From assembly GCF_000372805.1 (NCBI RefSeq), contig NZ_KB889897.1:62001-126000 (forward strand): a stretch of DNA of 64,000 bases. The letters are read 5' to 3'. Under the pieces are notes generated by a model. The model ran no database searches, was not told the DNA's origin, and saw only the letters and a list, made by a program, of their open reading frames with translations. Every line of letters begins with the position of its first letter. Positions within the stretch are counted from its first letter, which is position 1. Shown piece after piece: positions 27,597 through 36,471 of this stretch. The position numbers and the translations under genes were made by a program. The DNA is from Marinobacter gelidimuriae. Its GTDB lineage: Bacteria > Pseudomonadota > Gammaproteobacteria > Pseudomonadales > Oleiphilaceae.

Positions 27597-28763
27597 ATGG
27601 CTTCCGCACCGTGGGATGACCTGCTGCAGTTTGACAAGCAACTGGATGAAACCGAACGTCAGGTTCGGGACAGCATCCGCAGTTTCTGTGACCAACGCCT
27701 GATGCCCGGGATCATTGAGGCCAACCGACACGAAAAATTCGACCGTTCCATATTCACTGATATGGGAGAGCTGGGCATGCTCGGCGCTACCTTACCGGAA
27801 GAATACGGCGGCGCTGGCCTGAACCATGTGTGTTATGGCCTGATTGCCCGGGAAGTGGAGCGTGTGGATTCCGCCTACCGCTCGGCTCTGAGCGTTCAGT
27901 CCTCGCTGGTTATGCACCCGATTTACTCATTTGGCCAAGAAGCACTGAAAAAGCGTGTGCTGCCAAAACTGGCCTCCGGTGAACTGGTTGGCTGTTTCGG
28001 TTTGACCGAGCCCGACCACGGCTCTGACCCTGGCGGCATGGAAACCCGCGCCAAGAAAGTTGATGGCGGCTATCTGGTCAGCGGCTCCAAAACCTGGATT
28101 ACCAACTCCCCCATTGCGGATGTCTTCGTGATTTGGGCCAAACTTGACGGTAAGGTCACCGGCTTTGTATTGGAGCGCGGCGCCAAAGGTCTGGATACCC
28201 CAAAAATTGAAGGCAAGTTTTCCTTACGTGCGTCCGAAACCGGCTCCATCTTTATGGACGATGCGTTCTGCCCTGACGAGAACAAACTGGACGTAGAAGG
28301 CCTGAAAGGTCCGTTCAGTTGTCTCAACAAAGCTCGCTATGGCATCAGTTGGGGCTCTCTCGGCGCAGCGGAATTTTGCTGGCATGCGGCCCGCAATTAC
28401 ACCCTGGAGCGCAAGCAGTTTGGTAAGCCATTAGCCGCGAACCAGCTTATCCAGAAAAAGCTGGTAGACATGCAGACCGACATTGCCCTTGGCCTGCAAG
28501 GTGCGTTGCAACTTGGCCGCCTGATGGACGTAGGTGAAGCGTCTCCGGATGCAATTTCCCTGCTGAAGCGCAACAACTGCGGCAAGTCATTGGACATAGC
28601 GCGGGTCGCCCGTGACATGCACGGAGGCAACGGTATTTCAGACGAATACCATGTCATCCGCCACGTGATGAATCTGGAAGCGGTCAATACTTATGAAGGT
28701 ACTCACGATATCCACGCCCTGATTCTAGGCCGCGGACAGACCGGCATTGCCGCTTTCGGTTAA
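27597..28763 (+). CDS. gcdH: Glutaryl-CoA dehydrogenase
   Basis: 388 residues from the ATG at 27597 (AGGAG seven bases upstream). It oxidises and decarboxylates glutaryl-CoA to crotonyl-CoA using FAD. Features are [20 protein letters not shown] (about residues 130-149), the substrate-binding region with [14 protein letters not shown], and the catalytic glutamate in [16 protein letters not shown] near residue 365. The match to the GcdH subfamily is strong by eye, including the final GIAAF. The product would enter the crotonyl-CoA steps done by FadB-like and thiolase enzymes nearby. Confidence 0.95.
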   Translation: MASAPWDDLLQFDKQLDETERQVRDSIRSFCDQRLMPGIIEANRHEKFDRSIFTDMGELGMLGATLPEEYGGAGLNHVCYGLIAREVERVDSAYRSALSVQSSLVMHPIYSFGQEALKKRVLPKLASGELVGCFGLTEPDHGSDPGGMETRAKKVDGGYLVSGSKTWITNSPIADVFVIWAKLDGKVTGFVLERGAKGLDTPKIEGKFSLRASETGSIFMDDAFCPDENKLDVEGLKGPFSCLNKARYGISWGSLGAAEFCWHAARNYTLERKQFGKPLAANQLIQKKLVDMQTDIALGLQGALQLGRLMDVGEASPDAISLLKRNNCGKSLDIARVARDMHGGNGISDEYHVIRHVMNLEAVNTYEGTHDIHALILGRGQTGIAAFG

Positions 28764-28784
28764 CACCGACGTTTACGATGAAAC

Positions 28785-28819
28785 AAAAAAAGGCAGGGCT
28801 CCATGGCCCTGCCTTTTTT
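28785..28819. terminator. Bidirectional terminator between gcdH and the TRAP permease gene
   Basis: Stem GGCAGGGC / GCCCTGCC flanked by A-run and T-run, so it works on both strands: for gcdH on plus and for the TRAP permease on minus. Confidence 0.9.
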
Positions 28820-28845
28820 ATATCCGCCCGATATAGAAGCTTCCT

Positions 28846-30831
28846 TTATACCCCCACTGTCTCGACCCGGTTAGACCACCACACAAGCGCAAGAGCTGGC
28901 ACAATCAGCACCGCACTGATCAGCGTCAACTCCAGATTGGTGAAGGGTATCGGGCCGCCCCCGGGGATCGCCAATAACATACCGCCGGCAATCAACGACA
29001 GACGGATAGGCCACTGAAGCACCCGATAAAGCGAAAGGTTGCCAATGCCCAGCAGGTAACCCTGCATACCGCCCGCAATCAGCGCCACACCTACAATGGC
29101 CTGAGGCAGCACCACCAGGATTTCATCCCAGGAGCCCTGGAGTATCAACGCCGGGTTCAACACGAACAGGAACGGAATAAAGTAAATCACGCTACCCAGC
29201 TTCATGGCCTGAAAGCCGGTTTCCATTGGCCGAGCACCCGCCACCGTGGCAGCAGCAAAGGCACCCAGTGCCACCGGTGGTGTGATGAAGCTCAGCATGC
29301 CCCAATACAGGATGAACAGGTGCACCGCCAACGGGTCCATACCACCGCCGTTAATCAACGCCGGAGCCAGGGCCACTGCCAGGAAAATATAGGCCGCCGT
29401 GACGGTCATTCCGATGCCCAGGATAAAACTGGTCGCTGCCCCCATAAATAGCAGTACGAGGGTATTGCCACCGGCCAGGAAAATCAGATCATTGGCGATG
29501 GTGCCAGACATGCCGGTTACCGACAGCGCTCCCACCAACAGGCCCACGCCCGCCAGAATGGCAATCAGTTCCGCAAACAACTTACCGGCGCTGGAGAAAA
29601 AGCCTTTCACATCCTCCCAGCCCCAACGTTGGTATGGCAACACCTGATTGATCACCAGCAGCAACGCCGTGGCGTAGAAAGGCGCAATCGCTTCCCGCCG
29701 CAGGAAAAACAACAGCCAGATCAGCAGCGCAAAGACAAAGATGAAGTACCAGCCTTCTTTTAAGGTCTGGCGCAGGGAAGGCAGCTCATTCGCTGGCAAA
29801 CCTTTGAGTTCGTGGCGCGCAGCGTAAGCGTCAATTTGAATAAACAGACCCATGAAATACAGGAATGACGGAACCGCTGCCGCCAGCGCAATCGTGCCGT
29901 AAGAAATATTCAGAAAGCTGGCCATAATAAACGCCGTCGCGCCCATCACCGGCGGCATCAGTACGCCACCTGTAGACGCACAAGCTTCAACACCGGCGGC
30001 GTAAGACCGCCCAAAACCCACCCGCCGCATAGCCGGGATAGACAGTACACCGGTGGTCAGCACGTTGGTGATCACGCTGCCGCTCATAGACCCCATCAGG
30101 CCGCTGGAGAATACCGCAACCTTGGCCGGGCCACCCCGCACATGACCGAGCAGGGCAAACGCCAGATTGATAAAAAACTTGCCACCGCCGGTTTGTTGTA
30201 GCGCAACGCCGAACAACAAAAAGCCGATCACCAGATTGGCGAACGCCTGTAGCGGAATGCCCATGACGCTCTCACGGCTCATGGCATGGTAAATGGCCGT
30301 TTGGGAAGGTGATGACGGAAAACCCTGAACTGGCCCCGGCATGACATCGGCGAAAATCGGATAAAGACCTGCAACCGCGACAATAAGACCGATCGGCCAA
30401 CCGCCGGCCCGTCGCGCCGCCTCGAGCACTACGCCCCAAAAAAGGAAACTCATTACCACGGCGTAGTCTGGCGCGTCGTACTCCCAGCCCCGGTCGAGAA
30501 TCTGTTCCGCGTTAAACACGAAAAAGCCGCATACCGCGACCGCAAACAAAAACAGCGCCACGTCGTACCAAGGCACTTTTGTACGCGACGCTTTGCCAAA
30601 GGCTGGCCAAAGCACAAAAACCAGCGGCAGCATCAGTGCTACCACGGTATAGAAGAACTGGCTTTCCACCGACGTCACCGCAGTGAACAGACCAAGATTA
30701 AACAGGTAATCAATTGCCAGCAGTGTCAGCGCCAGAGTCGCCACTCGGGGCACCCATAGCCAAAAGCCCGACAACTGGCGGATACCGGATATTTCGCCCG
30801 TACTAACGGGCTGTTTCTGAGGCAAGCTCAT
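28846..30831 (-). CDS. TRAP transporter fused permease (DctQM type, TAXI-associated)
   Basis: 661 residues from the ATG at 30831; the frame is open to a GTG at 30903, but that start lies inside the intercistronic hairpin. The N-terminal part (to about residue 160) holds the small DctQ-like helices, and the remainder is the DctM-like large permease with GSVITNVLTTGVLSIP and TGGVLMPPVMGATAFIM, the two re-entrant hairpin motifs. It imports an organic anion by sodium symport together with the TAXI solute-binding protein encoded just upstream. TAXI systems often take glutamate, 2-oxoglutarate or other carboxylates; the substrate is unknown. Confidence 0.92.
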   Translation of the reverse strand: MSLPQKQPVSTGEISGIRQLSGFWLWVPRVATLALTLLAIDYLFNLGLFTAVTSVESQFFYTVVALMLPLVFVLWPAFGKASRTKVPWYDVALFLFAVAVCGFFVFNAEQILDRGWEYDAPDYAVVMSFLFWGVVLEAARRAGGWPIGLIVAVAGLYPIFADVMPGPVQGFPSSPSQTAIYHAMSRESVMGIPLQAFANLVIGFLLFGVALQQTGGGKFFINLAFALLGHVRGGPAKVAVFSSGLMGSMSGSVITNVLTTGVLSIPAMRRVGFGRSYAAGVEACASTGGVLMPPVMGATAFIMASFLNISYGTIALAAAVPSFLYFMGLFIQIDAYAARHELKGLPANELPSLRQTLKEGWYFIFVFALLIWLLFFLRREAIAPFYATALLLVINQVLPYQRWGWEDVKGFFSSAGKLFAELIAILAGVGLLVGALSVTGMSGTIANDLIFLAGGNTLVLLFMGAATSFILGIGMTVTAAYIFLAVALAPALINGGGMDPLAVHLFILYWGMLSFITPPVALGAFAAATVAGARPMETGFQAMKLGSVIYFIPFLFVLNPALILQGSWDEILVVLPQAIVGVALIAGGMQGYLLGIGNLSLYRVLQWPIRLSLIAGGMLLAIPGGGPIPFTNLELTLISAVLIVPALALVWWSNRVETVGV

Positions 30832-30875
30832 AGGATCGTAGATTCCGGCGCAATAATGATAGAAAACGGAAACCG

Positions 30876-30913
30876 CCGGCGTATTGTTTATCGAGACACT
30901 CACAATACGCCGG
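30876..30913 (-). terminator. Intercistronic stem-loop between TAXI protein and TRAP permease genes
   Basis: Perfect 12-bp arms CCGGCGTATTGT (30876-30887) and ACAATACGCCGG (30902-30913) with a 14-base loop. Position after the binding-protein stop suggests partial termination or mRNA protection that keeps the binding protein in excess over the permease. Confidence 0.65.
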
Positions 30914-30929
30914 AGTAATGGATCAGGTC

Positions 30930-32099
30930 TTAACGGAAAACCGACTTCATTCCTTCTGCTTCAAGCGCTTTGGCTCGGGCTTCCATCCAGCCGCTACGAA
31001 ACGCGTCCCTGTCTTCCGGTGGATTGGCGTCCATAAAGCTTTCCCACGTGGTTTTCAGGAGCTTCTGGCGTTTGACCAATCCATCCTGGTGCGCCTGCAT
31101 GGCACCGGTCCAATGCCCGATTTCCTTGTAATACTCAATAACTGCATCGTGATAAGGAATCACCCACTGCATGTTCTGATTTTCTAGCGAGTAACCAGCA
31201 TTGCCAGGAGCAGCGTCTTTGTACTTATCGTGGTCCTCGATCAGCACACGGACCAGATTTCTGGCGGTTTTATCGTCCAGGCTCTCACCGCCGACCAATA
31301 TGGGATACGGGTAGGTGGCGCCGATCCACGGGCTGTCCTTGCCATAGTTCTCACCGGCGGCAGACGTCACTTTGTGGGGCTGAAAATACGGCGCCACGGC
31401 CTGAAGCCGTTGCCAGCCTTCTTTATCTGCTGGGTCCAGCTCCGGCCACACGATACCCCTTGGACTGGCGGCCATTTGCTGCGCTGGCGGCGCCACGCTC
31501 ATGGTAAACGCGGCGTCAGCCTGGTTGGCCACAATGCCCTCAAAAGAACGACCGTAGCCCGGAAATTCGACCCGTTCAACGTCATCCCAAGTCAGGCCTC
31601 CAAAAGCCAAAAAGGCTTCGGTGCCAACATTAAGCGCGTCATCACCACGGATGTAAGCCACCCGCTTGCCTTTCAAATCCGCTGGCGTTTTTACATTGAT
31701 ATCACCAGCAACCGCGACGCCCAGGCCAAAATTGGCCGTAGAGGTGCTTATCAGGCGAATAGACTGAGGGCCCCACTGCGGGTCGGCAAACAGAAATACG
31801 CCTTCAAAACCGTAATAACTGGAAATACCGCAGGCGCAAAGAGGAACCCGACCCATCCGCAACGGCGTCATGCGGGATACATCATTTTCACCGGGCAAAA
31901 TGCGCACCGAGGTACCGTATTCGTTTTGCAGCAGGTTGCCGATGGACACCATCTGGGTGTAACCGGCAGAGCCGGTACCGTAGGCCGTCATGGCCAATGT
32001 ACCGGGCAGGTCAATGTTCTCGGCGCTGTGGGCAAAAAATGGGGCAGTACTCAAAACACCGATGAGCAGACGTTTTGTGAAAATTGTTGTTTTTATCAC
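30930..32099 (-). CDS. TAXI-family TRAP transporter solute-binding protein
   Basis: 389 residues from a GTG at 32099 (GAGG six bases upstream). The frame extends to a TTG at 32135, but the GTG gives a clean signal peptide (KRLLIGVLSTAPFFAHSA, cleavage before EN). After it, MTAYGTGSAGYTQMVSIG and the later GDDALNVGTEAFL are the TAXI-family ligand lobes. It is periplasmic and delivers an organic anion to the fused permease downstream. The length is slightly above the usual 320-350 because of a longer C-terminal helix region. Confidence 0.92.
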   Translation of the reverse strand: MIKTTIFTKRLLIGVLSTAPFFAHSAENIDLPGTLAMTAYGTGSAGYTQMVSIGNLLQNEYGTSVRILPGENDVSRMTPLRMGRVPLCACGISSYYGFEGVFLFADPQWGPQSIRLISTSTANFGLGVAVAGDINVKTPADLKGKRVAYIRGDDALNVGTEAFLAFGGLTWDDVERVEFPGYGRSFEGIVANQADAAFTMSVAPPAQQMAASPRGIVWPELDPADKEGWQRLQAVAPYFQPHKVTSAAGENYGKDSPWIGATYPYPILVGGESLDDKTARNLVRVLIEDHDKYKDAAPGNAGYSLENQNMQWVIPYHDAVIEYYKEIGHWTGAMQAHQDGLVKRQKLLKTTWESFMDANPPEDRDAFRSGWMEARAKALEAEGMKSVFR

Positions 32100-32190
32100 T
32101 GAAGACCTCGCGTTGTGATTGTTAATTAACGGCAACTGTAATTTCGCACTGCGGTATTGATATTTTTTACATTACGCATTGCAACATTAG

Positions 32191-32205
32191 TTTCCGTAGA
32201 ACGAA
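32191..32205. promoter_or_regulatory. Repeated operator-like element, copy 1
   Basis: TTTCCGTAGAACGAA, 12 of 14 bases identical (after the first T) to the element at 32353-32366, in the 282-bp divergent region between the TAXI gene and the PimC-like gene. It lies about 92 bases upstream of the TAXI start. Confidence 0.45.
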
Positions 32206-32350
32206 TATAGGCAATGTCACTCAATACAACAACCTTATAAAACTAAATTCTGCCAAACGTCGTAAAAACGAGTGATTTAACCAAATTACAAGGAATTGAC
32301 AGAAAAGGGCAGATCATTCACTCTTACCCTATTCTGCTATGCGGTATGCG

Positions 32351-32366
32351 TTTTCGCTAGAACGAA
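32351..32366. promoter_or_regulatory. Repeated operator-like element, copy 2
   Basis: TTTTCGCTAGAACGAA, with TTCG / CGAA arms, 15 bases before the PimC-like ATG. Placed there it would overlap the transcription start or leader, as a repressor site would. The rest of the divergent region is AT-rich with no other element I can name. Confidence 0.45.
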
Positions 32367-32381
32367 CAGAGAGGTTGTCCC

Positions 32382-33578
32382 ATGAACATTAACTACACGC
32401 CGGAGGAGCTCGCCTTCCGGGATGACGTCCGGGCTTTTCTGGACCAGGCGCTACCGGCAGACATTGCCGCCAAAGTGAAGGGTTTCCGTCACCTGACTAA
32501 AGAAGATCACCAGCGCTGGCAGCAGATTCTCTGCAAACAAGGTTGGTACGCCACGCACTGGCCAGAAGAGTACGGCGGTGTGAAATGGACACCGGTTCAA
32601 AAGCATATCTGGGATGAAGAATCCTGCCACTACGGTGTGCCCCGCTCTGTTCCGTTCGGCGTGAACATGGTGGCGCCCGTTATTATCAAGTTTGGCAACG
32701 AAGAGCAGAAGCAGACTTACCTGCCGCGCATCCTTAGCGGAGAAGACTGGTGGTGCCAGGGCTATTCCGAGCCCGGCGCCGGCTCTGACCTGGCCTCGCT
32801 GAAAACCCGCGCAGTGCGCGAAGGCGACCACTACGTTGTGAACGGCCAGAAAACCTGGACCACGCTTGGCCAGTACGCCAACATGATTTTTTGCCTGGTG
32901 CGCACCAATACCGAGGTGAAGGCACAGGAAGGCATTTCCTTCCTGCTGATCGACATGAACACGCCAGGTATCACCGTGCGCCCGATCATTACCCTTGACG
33001 GCGAGCACGAAGTGAACGAAGTCTTCTTTCAAGACGTGAAAGTGCCGGTTGAAAATCGGGTAGGAGAGGAAGACAAAGGCTGGACTTACGCCAAGTTCCT
33101 GCTGACGTATGAGCGCACCGGCCTGGCCGGCATCGGCTTATCCAAAGCCGCGTTGTCTCACTTGAAGCACCTGGCATCGCGTTGCATCAAAAATGGCCAC
33201 CCGCTGATTGAAGACACATCGTTCAGCCAGCGTATTGCCAAGGTTGAAATTGACCTGACTGCGGCGACCATCAGCAACTTGCGCATTATTGCTGCGGTTG
33301 AGGGCGGCGGTATGCCCGGTGCGGAAAGTTCCATGCTGAAAGTAAAGGGCACAGAAATTCGTCAGGCTATAAACGACCTTGCACGCAGAGCCATTGGGCC
33401 TTATGCCATTCCCCTTGTGGAAGAAGAGCTGAACCTTGATTATGAAGGCGAGTTCTTGTCAGACGAGAATGCTGCGCCACTGTCGGCGCAGTACTTTAAC
33501 AACCGTAAGCTCTCGATTTTCGGCGGATCCAACGAGATCCAGAAAAATATCGTGTCGAAAATGATTCTCGGGCTTTAA
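32382..33578 (+). CDS. Acyl-CoA dehydrogenase, PimC-like large subunit
   Basis: 398 residues. The run WWCQGYSEPGAGSDLASLKT (about residues 125-144), NGQKTWTTLGQYA and the C-terminal SIFGGSNEIQKNI mark the heteromeric family that includes pimeloyl-CoA dehydrogenase large subunit PimC. It is paired, 10 bases apart, with a PimD-like small subunit, as such enzymes are. It would introduce a 2,3 double bond in an acyl- or dicarboxylyl-CoA, passing electrons to ETF. A FadE-like steroid or other substrate is also possible. Confidence 0.92.
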   Translation: MNINYTPEELAFRDDVRAFLDQALPADIAAKVKGFRHLTKEDHQRWQQILCKQGWYATHWPEEYGGVKWTPVQKHIWDEESCHYGVPRSVPFGVNMVAPVIIKFGNEEQKQTYLPRILSGEDWWCQGYSEPGAGSDLASLKTRAVREGDHYVVNGQKTWTTLGQYANMIFCLVRTNTEVKAQEGISFLLIDMNTPGITVRPIITLDGEHEVNEVFFQDVKVPVENRVGEEDKGWTYAKFLLTYERTGLAGIGLSKAALSHLKHLASRCIKNGHPLIEDTSFSQRIAKVEIDLTAATISNLRIIAAVEGGGMPGAESSMLKVKGTEIRQAINDLARRAIGPYAIPLVEEELNLDYEGEFLSDENAAPLSAQYFNNRKLSIFGGSNEIQKNIVSKMILGL

Positions 33579-33588
33579 GGAGGCGACC

Positions 33589-34731
33589 ATGGATTTTCAA
33601 CTCAATGAAGAGCAGCAGATGCTACAGGACACCGTAGCCCGCCTGGTGCGCGGTGAGTACAGTTTTGAAAAGCGCCTGACATTCAGTGAAACCGAAGCTG
33701 GCTTCAGCGTGGATTTTTGGAAGCAACTCAGTGACCTGGGATTAACAGCGGTTTCATTTCCCGAGGAGCTCGGCGGCTTCGGCGGTGGCGGGGTAGAAAT
33801 ACAGTCGGTTATGACCGAACTGGGCCGTGGCCTGTGCCTTGAGCCATACCTGCAATCGGTTGTTTTTGGCGGCGGCCTCATTAACCAGGCCGGAAATGAT
33901 AGCCAGAAAGAAGCTTGGTTAAGCGGTATTGCCAGCGGCGAATTGCAAGCGGCAGTCGCATTACAAGAGCCTCAAAGTTTTTACGACCTGAACGATGTAC
34001 AAACCCGCGCTGAGAAAAAAGATGGCGGTTTTGTGCTTAATGGACACAAGGCCGTTGTGATTGGCGGGCACTGTGCTGAGCTCATTGTGGTATCCGCTCG
34101 CACCTCGGGCGACGCCCGCGATGCTAACGGCATCAGCCTGTTTGCTTTAAATCCAGATACGGCAGGCATTGAGCGCCGTGTTTACCCGACCATTGACGGT
34201 TCGAAAGGCTGTGATATTACGCTGCGCAATGTTCAAGTGGGCGCTAACGCCCTGCTGGGCGAAGAAGGCGGCGCCAGCGAAATAATAGAGTACCAGGCAG
34301 GTCGCGCAATTGCGGCATTATGTGCAGAAGCAGTCGGTGTTATGGACGTGGCCAACGAGCTTACCCTCGATTACCTCAAACAGCGTAAACAGTTTGGCGT
34401 CCCCATTGGTAAGTTTCAGGTGCTACAGCATCGCATGGTCGACATGATGTCCGAACTTGAGCAAGCCCGATCGATGTCTATTCTGGCTGCCAGCGTGGCA
34501 GACGAAGAACAAAGCAATGAGCGCCGTCGCGTTTTGTCCGCTGCTAAAAATGTCATTGGCCGCAGTGGGCAGTTCATTTCAGAACAAGGCATACAATCCC
34601 ATGGTGGTATTGGCATGACATGGGAATACAATTTTGCCCATTACGCCAAGCGTTTGATCATGATCAACCACCAGCTCGGTGATGATGACTTCCACCTGGA
34701 ACGCTATGCGTTTCTTTTACAGGCAAGCTAA
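33589..34731 (+). CDS. Acyl-CoA dehydrogenase, PimD-like small subunit
   Basis: 380 residues, more divergent than its partner. It begins MDFQLNEEQQMLQDTVARL and has FPEELGGFGGGGVE and RGLCLEPYLQSVVFGGGL, as in PimD-type subunits. The FAD loop is degenerate (VALQEPQSFYDLNDVQT in place of TEP-x-GSD), while the C-terminal QSHGGIGMTWEYNFAHYAKR is kept. In such pairs one subunit often lacks part of the active site. The ATG follows a GGAGG. Confidence 0.9.
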   Translation: MDFQLNEEQQMLQDTVARLVRGEYSFEKRLTFSETEAGFSVDFWKQLSDLGLTAVSFPEELGGFGGGGVEIQSVMTELGRGLCLEPYLQSVVFGGGLINQAGNDSQKEAWLSGIASGELQAAVALQEPQSFYDLNDVQTRAEKKDGGFVLNGHKAVVIGGHCAELIVVSARTSGDARDANGISLFALNPDTAGIERRVYPTIDGSKGCDITLRNVQVGANALLGEEGGASEIIEYQAGRAIAALCAEAVGVMDVANELTLDYLKQRKQFGVPIGKFQVLQHRMVDMMSELEQARSMSILAASVADEEQSNERRRVLSAAKNVIGRSGQFISEQGIQSHGGIGMTWEYNFAHYAKRLIMINHQLGDDDFHLERYAFLLQAS

Positions 34732-34743
34732 ACTCCTTAATGA

Positions 34744-34989
34744 GTAAGCAATCACGGTGTTCTGACCGCTGGCAAAGACGTACCGGAAACCTTCACGTAC
34801 CTGTACTTCTTGATGAAAGCCTGCGAGATACAGGTTAAAGCACAGAGTTGCGGCCCGGTGTATATGCCCTCCGAGCAAGCTATCCGAACAACTGCAGAAC
34901 AGTCAAAAACCCTAGGTAGCGCAGCGGCGCTTACCTGGCCGGCGCTGCTGCGGCTTCTCGATAGCAAAAACCCCGGTTACGCGGTATAA
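34744..34989 (+). pseudogene. C-terminal remnant of a class II aldolase/adducin family protein
   Basis: Between the PimD-like and MaoC genes an open frame of 81 codons, starting directly after a stop, encodes SNHGVLTAGKDVPETFTYLY followed by an LMKACEIQVKA helix and ends LTWPALLRLLDSKNPGY then stop. The NHGVLT-G-D/T-xxEAF-type segment with its metal-ligand histidine and the RLLD-x-x-P-Y tail are the end of class II aldolase/adducin proteins (about 250 residues). The first two thirds are missing and there is no start codon or RBS. It is therefore a relic of a deletion. Two in-frame ATGs exist but would make only scraps. Confidence 0.65.
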
Positions 34990-35001
34990 GAAGGGCTCAC
35001 T

Positions 35002-35457
35002 ATGGTGGAAATACAATTTGATGAGCTGGCAGACCATAAAGGGAGCCTTTGTTGCTACAGCCCCTGGCTTACCATCACCCAGAACATGATCGGAGCGTTT
35101 GCTGATGCCACGGGCGATCACCAGTGGATTCACGTGGACGTAGAGCGGGCAAAATGCGAGTCGCCCTGGAAATGCCCGGTCGCCCATGGATATTTGACAG
35201 TGTCCCTGATCTCCCGGCTCAACCCTCAGGCTCTGCGGGTAACGGGCACCAAGGCCACTATCAATTACGGGCTGAACAAACTGCGGTTTCCAGCGGCAGT
35301 GCCGGTGGGTTCGGATATCCGCACGAAAGTCGAACTGGTGGATGTTACACCGGTGGACGACAAAAGAATCTTGGCGACTTACAAAACCACGGTAGAAATA
35401 AAGGGCCAGGACAAACCGGCCTGTGTAGCAGAAAACCTCGCTATGTACGTGATCTGA
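35002..35457 (+). CDS. MaoC-family hydratase (R-specific enoyl-CoA hydratase-like)
   Basis: 151-residue single hot-dog domain. The hydratase motif is ITQNMIGAFADATGDHQWIH (about residues 25-44), carrying the Asp and His catalytic pair, followed by VAHGYLTVSLISRL (about 60-73). MaoC enzymes hydrate trans-2-enoyl-CoA to the (R)-3-hydroxyacyl-CoA, or dehydrate in reverse. It is on the same strand as the PimC/PimD-like pair and could serve that pathway. The aldolase remnant now fills the space between. Confidence 0.9.
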   Translation: MVEIQFDELADHKGSLCCYSPWLTITQNMIGAFADATGDHQWIHVDVERAKCESPWKCPVAHGYLTVSLISRLNPQALRVTGTKATINYGLNKLRFPAAVPVGSDIRTKVELVDVTPVDDKRILATYKTTVEIKGQDKPACVAENLAMYVI

Positions 35458-35460
35458 ACA

Positions 35461-35504
35461 AGACTGTTTTATTCAGGGCCCGGAAAGCGGACCCTGAATA
35501 GTCT
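35461..35504. terminator. Stem-loop between maoC-type gene and panE-like gene
   Basis: Arms TATTCAGGG (35470-35478) and CCCTGAATA (35492-35500), with inner CCG/CGG and outer AGACT/AGTCT extending the stem. It is symmetrical between convergent genes and likely acts as terminator for both, though T-runs are weak. Confidence 0.6.
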
Positions 35505-35533
35505 CTAAAAACCTTCTAAATACCCTCTAAACA

Positions 35534-36469
35534 CTATTCCCGCCCTTCCAGCGCTGCGCGCATCTTTAGAGTAACCAATACGGTATTCAGGTGAGGTACT
35601 GCGATGCCCCGGCGCTTGGCTATCGCTACCACGTTGCCCAAGACGGCCTCCCGTTCAATGGGGCGATCATTCAGATAATCCAGCGCCATGCTGTTTTTGT
35701 AGGCAGGCATTTTGCGGGTGCCCTCAATGTTCTGATCGATCAACCCCTCATCCATTGGATACCCTTCTGCCGCAGCCACTGCCATCACCTCGCGCATCAT
35801 GGCCCGGATCAGCTCTTCGCCGCCCGTAGTATCCAGAATGGTTCGGGTATCCGCACCGTTGGCAACAACAGACAATGGGTTGAATGGAGTATTCCAGAGG
35901 CATTTGCGCCAGCGCTCGCCTACAACACGCTCAGTCAAATCAATCTTGATACCGCCCTCTATAAACAGTTGAGACAAAACGCGGCAGCTCTCATCAACAC
36001 CGTCCGGATAACGCCCCATCACTAACTTGCCGTAGGCTTTGTGCTCAACGACACCGGATTCTGTGCGACTTGCGGCAATGAAGGCCAAGCAGCTTATAAG
36101 AGAGCTCTGCGGATAGGCATCGGCCAGCTCTTTTTCGATATCCAGACCGTTTTCGATCAGTACCAGACAGGTCTTCTCCCCCATCCAGGGCGCAACCAGT
36201 GCAACCCGATCCACACCGGGCAGAACTTTCACGCACAGAATCAAAAAGTCTGGCGTTTCTTCAGGCAAGTCACCATCACGGTAGACATGATCCGGCTCGT
36301 AGGACAGGTCTCCGAGCGGGCTTGTGATGCGAATACCCTGGACTCTGACCGCGTCATAGTCTGAGCGCAACACGGTGCTCACGGAACAACCAGCTTTCTT
36401 TAGAATGGCACCATAGAAGCTACCAATAGCTCCGGCACCCACAATCAGAATACTGGGTTTATTATTCAT
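35534..36469 (-). CDS. Ketopantoate reductase family protein (PanE/ApbA-like)
   Basis: 311 residues from the ATG at 36469 (GGGAG upstream); the open frame reaches 36514. N-terminal Rossmann motif ILIVGAGAIGSFYGA, ENGLDIE and the C-terminal helix region with NTPFNPLSVVANGADT fit ketopantoate reductases. Paralogs in catabolic operons reduce other 2-keto acids, so a pantothenate role is unproven. It starts three bases after the stop of the acyl-CoA ligase gene and is the last gene of the eight-gene minus-strand operon. Confidence 0.87.
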   Translation of the reverse strand: MNNKPSILIVGAGAIGSFYGAILKKAGCSVSTVLRSDYDAVRVQGIRITSPLGDLSYEPDHVYRDGDLPEETPDFLILCVKVLPGVDRVALVAPWMGEKTCLVLIENGLDIEKELADAYPQSSLISCLAFIAASRTESGVVEHKAYGKLVMGRYPDGVDESCRVLSQLFIEGGIKIDLTERVVGERWRKCLWNTPFNPLSVVANGADTRTILDTTGGEELIRAMMREVMAVAAAEGYPMDEGLIDQNIEGTRKMPAYKNSMALDYLNDRPIEREAVLGNVVAIAKRRGIAVPHLNTVLVTLKMRAALEGRE

Positions 36470-36471
36470 GA

